DNA from: Trochalopteron elliotii
Taxonomy: Eukaryota > Chordata > Aves > Passeriformes > Leiothrichidae
NCBI GenBank assembly: GCA_024734555.1
Contig: JANPWX010000463.1
Coordinates: forward strand, 1-64,000
Length of the DNA stretch: 64,000 bases
Reading direction: 5' to 3'
Part shown: one piece after another, positions 55,231 through 64,000 of the stretch
How positions within the stretch are numbered: position 1 is the stretch's first letter
How the letters are laid out: every line of letters begins with the position of its first letter
The notes under the pieces: model-generated
Told to the model about the DNA's origin: nothing
Database searches by the model: none
Seen by the model: only the letters and a program-made list of their open reading frames with translations
Translations under genes and position numbers: made by a program

Positions 55231-55235
55231 ACTCA

Positions 55236-55898
55236 TGTTGGGAAAACTTTAAAGTTCACATTATTCACTTCGAAGCACACAAAATATTTTTCCAAAAATG
55301 ATTGCCTGGCAAGATATACTGAGAATATAAAACCTGTGAGTGAAATAGAAATGAAAGCTAGTTTTGAGATGTAAGCATGGCAGGCAGGAAGACAGTGATT
55401 AGCTGGGAGATGGGTTAAATGATAACAAACAATGGGACACTAAAGGACCCAAGGGTGTAGCCCCATCCCACCCTGCCAAGGTACCCGGGAAAAGATAGAT
55501 AAGAAGATAGCCTTTAGAGTTTAGAATACAGAGTGATATGATAATATAGCAGTTCTCATAGGCTGAATGCAAAGTCTGTAGGTTTTGTATCTCGCACGGG
55601 TTGGTCGCTGTAAATTAGAATATTCAACACGAAAGGAGATATAAGGCATTGTAACAAGGTCCTCGGTCTCTGACCTTACCTCCCTTACCTCTGCCACCTC
55701 TCTTACCTCTTACCCTCTCTCTCTCACCTCTTACCCTCTCTCTCTCCCTCTCCCTCTCTCTTTGGGGCTTCCCTTCAGCCAAGGCTGAAGGCTGAAGGCC
55801 TTTTTACCCACGACACTTGCAATAAAACCACGTGTTCTCTCAAGAGTGTCTCAGGTCTGCAGAGTTCCCTCTCCCTGCCGTCCACGGATGCTCCTACA
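55236..55898 (+). mobile_element. Solo LTR D
   Basis: It begins TGTTGGGAAAA and ends GCTCCTACA, collinear with LTR C in the opposite orientation, and has CAATAAAACCACGTG. A CTCTTACC microsatellite lies at 55680-55765. No target duplication or tRNA primer site was recognised next to it, so it is not clearly the 5' LTR of the retrovirus downstream. Confidence 0.82.
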
Positions 55899-56149
55899 CC
55901 TCTTTCCATGCTTTTTCCATTTGCTCATTAAAACTCATTTTTATAACTGTCCCGTGGCCTCGTTCCACATATTTCACAACCACAAATATACAGGCCACCT
56001 TTTTCTACCTGACACGAAACACAACCCCACATTTCACAGATCTTAGATTTACTTCCTGTCTATACTCCTCTTCCTATTCTATTTTATTAAAACAGCTGTT
56101 CTTTAACTCATGTCTTCTCAGGCCTTTCTTACTGAGAACCAGTATGTAC

Positions 56150-56265
56150 CCTGCACCATCTCTCTTGCATGTAAGTCATCCTGGCCAGGCCACTAATCTA
56201 GGAATTGGAATTTGATTCCATCCCTGTGGGTCCCCTCCAATATTCAGAATATTCTATGATGCTGC
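56150..56265 (+). mobile_element. CR1 3' tail fragment
   Basis: It shows a CR1-like end with CTGTGGGTCCCCTCCAA and ATATTCTATGATG. It is short and diverged. Confidence 0.6.
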
Positions 56266-58440
56266 TGCTGAGTATATGAATAAGCGTGCAAAGGGGCAAA
56301 ATCCATTTATTTTGAGGTTTGTAAAAGAAAGAAACAACCTCCCATTGCCTTTCTTTACGGTCTTTTTGAGTGTTATAGGAATTTCCTGTGGAAATATTTA
56401 CGAAAGATAGTAGCTCCCAAGTCCCACACTGTTCCTGCTGTTCACCTAACCACTATGCTGGAAAAACACAGTGCAGCTCACCAACCATGCCAGTTCCCTT
56501 TCAGAACCATTGCCAAGACAAACCTGCCAAGACTCACACTCCTAGGAAGATACCAAGGAGTACCTACAGTTAATCCATCACTCAGCAGTGTTATGCTTGT
56601 GGATTAATTGCACTGTGGGTGCATAGAACTCAGCTGGCTCCGTGCAGAGCCTGGCTGGGTTCCTCAGCTGGGACACAGCGCTGCCTGATCAGGTCTGGAA
56701 ACATTACAAGTGCTTTCATGGCACACCAAGACTAAGAAGGACTAGATGTACCTAGAGAATGCTACAGAGGGTCTGGAGGTGTGTTCCTCAGAGGAGGAGC
56801 CCAGGGGAGCAGGCGGCAACAGGACCCAAGTGACTCCTCACAGACTATGAAGGAACCAGCTCTGCCTCAAGGTGAGCAATGGCACACTCTGCGTGCCACC
56901 AGCAGTCCAGGAGAGCAGATTCCCTCAGTATCAACACTGCCTGGATGCACAGAGCCAGCCTTGGACTAGAAGAGTTACAGAGATATTTGTCCCTCCAGGA
57001 AATGGCCTTGGGGTTTTTTTTTCCATTACCTGGGACATCCCAAAATGGCATGAGTTGACAGTCTGAGGATTTCAGCTTCCATTTCCCTTTTTATTGAATA
57101 CCTGAAGAAAATTGCTGCCTCTTCCGAGGGACAAGGAGCTCCAGTGATTACAGGACTGATGCTGAAGCTACTGCAAGGTGTTGACACCAGCTTGTGTAAC
57201 CCTCTTGGCTTGAGTGCTGGCTGCCTCAGAAAGCGCCTGTCCCTGATTGGGAAGGACAAAGGGAGCACTGTGGGCTGTTGGATAAGCAATGTATGCCACC
57301 CTAACCCAACAGAAAATCTTGTGTGCCTTGGGAGAGGAAGTAAAGGCACGCGCAGCCAGTGTCTTCATTTTGACATGTCTGTTTGTAAATGAATTGTAAG
57401 TATCTGTGGCAACAATGCAACCTTCTGAAAGCTGGAATGGATCATAAATGCTACCAGATAAGGCCTGCTAGGAATGCACTTCTATCATAAGAAGCAGAAC
57501 ACAAATGGAAGTTCATGGTGGAAAGTCATGAATTTCAAGGTTGTGATAAACTCACCTAACTTGGAATGAAAAACTTATACTAATAAGGAATGGGCCTCTT
57601 TGCAGCTTGCAGATTGAGGTGTCTCACACCTCTAAGATAAGATGGTGACACTCAGCCTGAATGGGCTCAGCAGAGATTTGATGGGAAAGCTTCCTGCACG
57701 ATAATGTGCAAAATGAGTTTGTTTAAAATGATCTATTCCAGTGACCCTGCTCTGACAGCAATAGACATCACCTGAGATGACATCAAGACATGGCATAAGT
57801 ACTTTCCTAAACTGCAAAAGCTCTGTCCCTGTTCTGTCACCTCTAGCTCCAAAAACCATATGGCTTTTATCTGTGACCCCTACAAGTTCTTAGTGGACAG
57901 ATACACACTCATATTGTTATAAATATTTTGATCAAATAATCTGTTAAATATTATCAAAGGGTTAGCTATGATTATAAGTAGAAAATTGAAAAGTATAAGG
58001 TACAGAAATATCAAGACTCTTGTGTTTGGAATGTGTAACCTTACAAACCTTACCAAGAAGTTACTGGACCCTTATGTTTCAGTCAAGAAGCTATGGAGAC
58101 CATCATGTTCACCAGTTATGCTCCCTGTTGGGGAATGAAAAAGTTAATTTTAATTTGTATAGGAGCAACTTATTTGGTATTGAATATGTGTAGAGAAAAA
58201 CTTAGTTTGGAAGCTGTAAGCACTGTGGGTGCAACATGGAGGAAAGAGAACAGGTTTTTTTTTACAAACTTTACTATTTAAGTTAAGAAAACAGTTGGAG
58301 ACACACCAATGTGTGTGTGCCTGAATGAAGAATGCCCTCATTGGTAAGAGATTAATTGGGAAAATTGGATGCTTAAATAAATGTCCCTGATGAAAAAATA
58401 GAAATCAAATATCAGAATCAAAAGATGTTGATGCAAAGAT
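56266..58440. other. Unassigned; possibly retroviral gag remains
   Basis: This lies directly before recognisable pol, so decayed gag or leader would be expected. I could not identify capsid or zinc-knuckle motifs. Nothing else was supported. Confidence 0.3.
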
Positions 58441-58579
58441 TTTTATGTTACAGAAATAAAAAAAGAACTGAAAGAAATCCCAGAGGAGGTAGAGAATTAA
58501 CCCCATTGGTATAGATGACTGCCTGGATGATCAAAGAGAGATGTCTGGATGATCAAAGGTGGCAAAATAAGTAAGGATT

Positions 58580-61500
58580 ACTTTCCAACCTGAAGCCAAA
58601 CTGGTAAAGCAAAAATTACTTCCTCTTGAGTGGGAAGCAAGTAAAAAGTTGGAGAAGCTTATTAAAAAAAATTCAGAATATGGATTATTGAAAGAGTGTG
58701 AATTAGAATATAACATACTGATATTACCAGTTACAGATTAGTGCAAGGTTGAAGGGCTATTAATAAAAAGTACTTGATATTTATCTAGCAGTAGCTAGTT
58801 TGTACACACTCTTGACAGCACTGAAAGGGGAATATAAATGGTCTTTGATGCTTGATCTTAAGGAGGCTTTTTCTGAAATACCTCTTGATGCAGATAGTTA
58901 GAAATTGTTTGCTTTTGAGTGGGGGAGTCCAAACACCAGGTGGAAGGTGCAGCTGATGTGGATTGTGCTCACAGTAAAAAAAAAAAAAAAGGAAAAAAAA
59001 TGGAAAGCTGGAAAAAGAAAATCTGGACAGAACTTCACTACAATGTGTGGATGATATTTTACCAGCAATCAAGACTGAAAGTAAGTGCCTTGGTGCTAGT
59101 GTAAGTCTGTTAAATTTCTTGGGACTATTTGGATACAGGGTATCAAAGAAAATGCCACAAATAGACAAAGAAGCAGTAATATATTTTAGTTTTGAGATCT
59201 CGCAGGAAAAAAGAAGCTTGGGAAGGAGCTGAAAAGAAGCCATTTGCCAGACTCCAAAGCCAAGGGATACAAGCCTTCTCAGGTACAGCCAGATGCTGTC
59301 AGTTATGGATTGCCAGTCATGGGGTACTGGCAAAACCCTTGCATGGTCCTCCACCAAAAATACTTGGCATAGACTCCTGAGAGTCAGAGGGCCTTTGAAG
59401 CCCTGAAAGAACCTTAATGCCAACCCCTGCATTGGGACACTCACACTTTAAACCAAACCATTTGAGTTATTTGTGCAGGAAAGGATGCACCTGGCACTAG
59501 GGGTACTGGTGCAGCTTTTGGGTCATGAAAGTATCTGTCCAAACAATTTGACAGTGGAAGGAAAGGTGGATACCTGAGAGAGGTGGTAGCTGCAGAGAAG
59601 CACAAATCTGCCATGTATTCCACATAGGCACAGCTGGTTTGGAACAGAAAGGAGGACACTGGATATTGCCTGCAGGAGGCTGCAAGACCAGGTTGCTCCA
59701 TAGGAGCAGGACAATGCTGACCTTAAGGTAAACACTACTTTAAACCCAGCCATGTTTCTCCAGGCTTCAAAAGAAGCCCAGAGATCTTTGTATCATGACT
59801 GCCTAGTGAAAGGAATGAGGGGGATGTGTTTTTACAAATAAACTGTGGGCCTGCTTGTAGATAAAGCCAGATACTAGTAGGTGAAAGAAGCAGTGGGAGG
59901 ACCCATAAATTCCAGAGGAATTCCACTAATCTACATAGACTGTTGCTTACTCAAGGTTGTGCTAAATTCCTAGACTGAGAGAAAAAGAACAGAGATACAA
60001 AGAAAAAGAAGTGGGGTGTACATTAGAAGGGTGTCTGTATTAGACAATTCGGGAAGCCTGCACCTCTTAAATACCTCAGCCAAAGGGGAAAGAAAGAGGG
60101 AAATGAGACTGGGAAATTAGGTTAAAAAGGAGGCTGCACCCTCCAGCAATTTGAGAGATCCCGTGGGAAATATTCCATGGTCTCTACCACTATTTGAATA
60201 AAGTTACAGGACTCCTCTTTCTCCTTTTTGGATGTAAACCTCTGGCATCTTGAATTAACTTTCCTAACACTGCTAACCACTGAGCAAGTGTGTTTTGGCA
60301 GACCTGATCTCAAGAGTGATCCCATCCCAGGCCCAGAACTGGACCTGCACTCCAGTGGGAGCAGCGTGGTACAAAACAGATAACAGGCAGCTGGTTATCT
60401 GGCAGGGGGAACTTTGACTCAGGTAATAGAAGCCCAGACTTTACCTTTTAACACATCAGCGCAAAAAGCAGAATTAGTGACCTTACACTGAGTGCTAGAA
60501 ATCACTGAAGAAAAAAAGGGTAAAGATGTGGACTCATTTTAAATAATTTTGGAATAATACACCATGAAACCACATGGAAAAAAGGGAACTGTTATCAGCA
60601 TAGGGGGCTCCTATTAAATACAAAGAAGAAATTAGTCAACTACTACAGAGTGTGCAAAAAGCTGAAAGAAGTGGCTGTGATGCCACTTTTTTACAAGATA
60701 AGACACTATTTTACAAGATAAAACTCATCAGTTTGGAGACTCTGCAGTTAATACAGGACATCGATGCACTGACAAAACAGCTAAAGAGGTTGCTGAAAAA
60801 GGTGTGCTGGCACTAATACCTAGAAAAAAGTTGAATATCTGGGAACAAAAACCAAATTATAGCAATCAGAACGGTCAATTAGCCCTATCATAAGAAGCTA
60901 CAGAAAATCCCAGCAAGTGATTGGTAAACTCATGTGGGCAGGCAGGCAATTGTACCTCCACAATTAACACATAAGATAGCTAAGATAACACATCAGAAAA
61001 CACATTAGGAAAGAGTAATATGGTAACTACTTTATAAAGGAATATAGTAAGCACAAAGATGACAGAAATTAATAGATCAGTTGTTGAAAAATGTGTGATT
61101 TGTTTTGTAAAATAATCCCAAGGAAAGAGGAAGGCCACCTCCAGGGCTACTAAAACAGGAATTTACATGCAGATTATTGGCAAATTCATTTTGCAGAACT
61201 GTCCAGGCAAAATGGAGACTGGTATATTTTGGTATTGGTAGGTAGGCTTTTTTTAGATGGCCAGAAACTCCCCAATGTCACACCAACAAGACAAGAGAAG
61301 TCTCAAAGGTTTTGCTGAAATTAATATTTAATAGCACTGAAACTAACTCTTTCAAGTTTTAAAAGATACATCTCTATCAACAGATCAGTAGGACTAGACT
61401 TGCCTCTACATCCTTTCTGACCAGGAGCTATGGTGTACATCAGAACCTGGAATTTTGAACCAATGCAGGAGAAGTGGAAGGGACCAGACCCAACTCTCCT

Positions 61501-61600
61501 GGTAACCTACACTGCACTCAAGGTGGAAGGAATTGAACACTGGATTCATCACACACAGGTATAACCAGCAACCACACATGAAATTCAGCAGAAACAAGAC
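58580..61600 (+). pseudogene. ERV pol remnant (RT, RNase H, integrase)
   Basis: The reverse transcriptase block holds LDLKEAF at 58851-58871 and, in place of the usual YVDD, CVDD at 59044-59055. A connection/RNase H-like stretch follows. Integrase traces are a Cys-pair of the zinc-binding domain near 61091, the core start DWYILVLV near 61217, and a C-terminal WKGP...ALKVEGI..WIH pattern near 61465-61557. Multiple stops, frameshifts and an A-rich slip tract (about 58977-58990) destroy the reading frame. It is non-functional as read. Confidence 0.87.
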
Positions 61601-61615
61601 TGACTAACACCATGG

Positions 61616-61620
<5 letters not shown>

Positions 61621-61661
<41 letters not shown>

Positions 61662-61671
61662 TATATATATA
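61621..61671. repeat. (TA)n(CA)n(TA)n microsatellite
   Basis: A compound dinucleotide repeat lying between the pol and env remnants of the ERV. Confidence 0.95.
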
Positions 61672-61679
61672 GTTGGTTT

Positions 61680-63180
61680 ATGTATGGAATATGATTTTCA
61701 GAGGGGATACTATTTATTGCATTTAGATGAAAATGATAAATAATTGCATATTTATAATAATAACAACAATAATAATGATAGAAACAATGTTTTTAACTTC
61801 TGGGAAGGGGAATGTGGTTTTAAAGTTAGGGCACATTTTGGCAGGTTATAGAATGTAACTTCTATAATATTTTGCCAATGTAAATCTCTGCAGAAATTCC
61901 AGTTCTGTGGGGCTTTAGTCATCAGTTTGACAAAAAATTTGGAAACTAATGTTAGTGGGAGCCTGGGGCAAGGTAAAAACTGAATGACAAGAAGTATCAA
62001 TGAGAGATGGAGATCCATTGAAATTGAAGGGTGATTTTACTTAGATTCCGAACTTTAATCCTGGTAAATTGAAAGTGAGCTGGGAAAAAGAGGTAGAAAA
62101 GAATTGTTTTTAAAACTAAATGCACAGGTAAATGGCACAGTGCAGTGGCATACCTTTTCATCCTGAAGGATGGCAGTCCATATCATCATTTGTTGAGTGA
62201 AGGTGATTTTTGTTGCCAACCCATTGAAAATAAGGAGCAAAGGGACCCAAGATATGACATAGTGTTACAAAGTCCAAAACAAGAACTGGTTTGTAGGGAA
62301 TACCAAACTTCAAAGTGGGAATGTTGATGAGAATTGGAAAGAGACCAAGGAAATTTGATTTGCCAACTCAGTCATTTGGAAAAAGTGCACTCACCCAGAT
62401 CAAGAAGGAAGGCAAAATGAGAATTAAAAGTCAAACAGAAACAAAGCAATTAATCCTCTTCCTGAGAAAAACTCCAGAGGAGTATTTGATGTTAGGATTA
62501 ATCAAGGAGTTTGCCAATTTGCAGAACGTATCACAGCTTACTGCTTGTTTACAAATATCAAGAGCAGTAGGCAAGTCCATTCCATGGGGAATTTTAACCA
62601 TGGATTTGACTACTGAAGAACATGAAAAAGAAACCACACATTGTGAACAGAAACCTGTAACTGGATGGAAAGAGTGGGTAGAGAAAATTAGGAAACAATG
62701 AAAGTCTCCAGGGAACAGAGCTGATTGTGAGAAATTTCCAAATTATATTTTCAATAAAATAGGTAGATTTCAGACAGTAGGATAGAGCTCTTATGATGAA
62801 CAAATAAAGAAAAATGTGTGCCAAATATTTATGGAATGGACACGTGGCAAAACGAATCAAACAAAATAAAAGGAGGCATACTGGGACTCCATTTGGTCTA
62901 TGACAATATTTTCTCAATTTCAGTATAAGACAAAGGCCCCATGGTGTTTTACTTGGGATGGCTTAGATTTTGAAAATTGGCCATTTTTGCAAGAAAGGGG
63001 AACCTGATATCAAGAGAAGCAAAAGCCAGTGTCATGACGGAAATGTGAGAGGATATATAATTGTAGTCCTGTTGATGAGGTATAATTGTAGCCTATTCCT
63101 TCTTTAGCTGCTGCTTTAAAGTATGGATGTTTTGAGGCCCCAGAAATAGCCTCCAATTGACTGGTATGAGGGGAAACTGT
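61680..63180 (+). pseudogene. Unassigned ERV interior, probably env surface region
   Basis: This lies between integrase and the env transmembrane remnant. A 128-codon open frame at 62315-62701 has no motif I recognise. By position it should be env surface subunit or leader, but that is inference only. Confidence 0.4.
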
Positions 63181-63950
63181 TTTTTTTTAGTTGCAGTAGA
63201 GCTACAGTTAGGAGCCTTGGACATTTAGAAAAGGCAATGAATGATGGGACATGGACAACTCCTTTACCTTTAGATAGTAAAGTAAAGCAAATTACATTAG
63301 GTATGCCAACTTTATGTGCAATTGGGAAGAAAGCTCCTTTTAGGGGAACAGTAGAAAACTTGGAGTTGGAACAGGTGAGAAGGTCAAAAATGGATGAAGG
63401 ATGGAATGAACCTTCATCTGGAGTGAAAGTTGGTTGGGCCTTAGAGTGTTTATTGACTCCTTTGGTAATATACAGGAATAAAGAATGGATATCAACTCAC
63501 AGGACACATAGAAAGGCTGGCAAACATGACTGGGAGAGGATTTATGGATTTAAACATGCAGTTACAAGCAACATCCAGGATGACTTTAAAAAATGGAATG
63601 GCTTTAGATACACTCCTGTTGAAAGAACATGGGGTTTGTGGATACTTAAAAGAGAATTGATCATTGCTGCATACACATTCCAAATGTGACACAAGATGTA
63701 GAGCATGACCTGGACTGATTAGAAAATGTAGAACAAAATATTCATGAGCTTCAACAAAACGCGTAAGAAAATTGGACAGATAAAATTTTTAGTGGATTGG
63801 GATGGAATCTGAGTTCATGGGTAAAATCACTGATTAACACAATTTTGTTAATAGTCTTCCTGGCAATTATGTTGCTCTACTATTGTTTAAAGAAGCAAAT
63901 TAATAAGACTGCAGGGAACTGGATGATTATCCTAGCAGTAGCTGGACAAC
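63181..63950 (+). pseudogene. ERV env remnant, transmembrane subunit
   Basis: A 150-codon frame at 63237-63689 overlaps, in another frame, a stretch at about 63580-63645 that resembles the conserved segment of class I retroviral transmembrane proteins (the so-called immunosuppressive domain). The cysteine motif that should follow is broken by a stop. A hydrophobic membrane-span-like stretch lies at about 63833-63890 in the frame beginning 63797. It is decayed and frame-broken, with no intact envelope. Confidence 0.75.
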
Positions 63951-64000
63951 CAGATGCAAAGGAATCACTTCCAAGTCTCCCACCAGAATGTAGTGAATAA

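Larger units (their letters stand above)
58450..64000 (+). mobile_element. Decayed class I (gammaretrovirus-like) endogenous retrovirus, 3'-incomplete
   Basis: An ancient, inactive retroviral copy in plus orientation. Remnants appear in canonical order: reverse transcriptase (about 58580-59200), RNase H connection (about 59450-59760), integrase (about 60900-61580) and an env transmembrane part (about 63550-63950). Frames are broken by many stops and shifts. The integrase C-terminus resembles the gammaretroviral type. No 5' LTR was matched, and the window ends before any 3' LTR. Confidence 0.88.

Noticed and set aside
58785..59444. 219-codon minus-strand open frame
   Set aside because: It is the antisense shadow of the ERV reverse transcriptase remnant.
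55236..64000. LTR D as the 5' LTR of the ERV pol/env downstream
   Set aside because: No primer-binding site follows it, a CR1 tail intervenes, and its 6-bp type family looks unlike a gammaretrovirus.

Overview
This is a vertebrate nuclear segment, very probably from a songbird. It carries spliced genes with GT-AG introns, chicken-repeat-1 (CR1) LINE tails, and many avian-type solo LTRs. Its gene content is MFAP5, AICDA and two APOBEC1-like genes. MFAP5 next to AICDA in the same orientation is the arrangement I know from mammals, and APOBEC1 is reported from zebra finch and lizards but not chicken. The species is inferred; no sequence search was possible.

Layout. 1.7-7.8 kb: the 3' six coding exons of MFAP5 (+), an extracellular microfibril glycoprotein; its signal-peptide exon was not found. 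About 7.8-19.2 kb: intergenic, with decayed CR1. 19.2-25.4 kb: complete AICDA (+), five coding exons giving exactly 198 residues, with a 3'UTR holding a perfect miR-155 seed match. 25.4-32.3 kb: intergenic. 32.3-34.0 kb: APOBEC1-like gene 1 (-), with a changed active-site motif (STSPC instead of SWSPC). 34-48 kb: repeat-rich, with five solo LTRs whose short target duplications can be read, one nested in another, plus an interrupted CR1. 48.8-49.9 kb: APOBEC1-like gene 2 (-), catalytic motifs intact, hemmed in by two same-strand solo LTRs. 50-56 kb: AT-rich DNA around a GC-rich island between two inverted LTRs. About 58.4-64 kb: a decayed gammaretrovirus-like endogenous retrovirus (pol, then env), running off the window end.

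Logic. The core is an AID/APOBEC deaminase cluster. AICDA converges on a tandem pair of APOBEC1-like genes on the opposite strand. AICDA deaminates cytosine in immunoglobulin genes; APOBEC1-family enzymes deaminate RNA or DNA and can mutate retroelements. In both APOBEC1-like genes one exon covers what AICDA splits into exons 2 and 3, and the next exon keeps AICDA's phase, which supports local duplication from an AID-like ancestor. The first and last coding exons of both APOBEC1-like genes could not be placed, so they are reported as partial.
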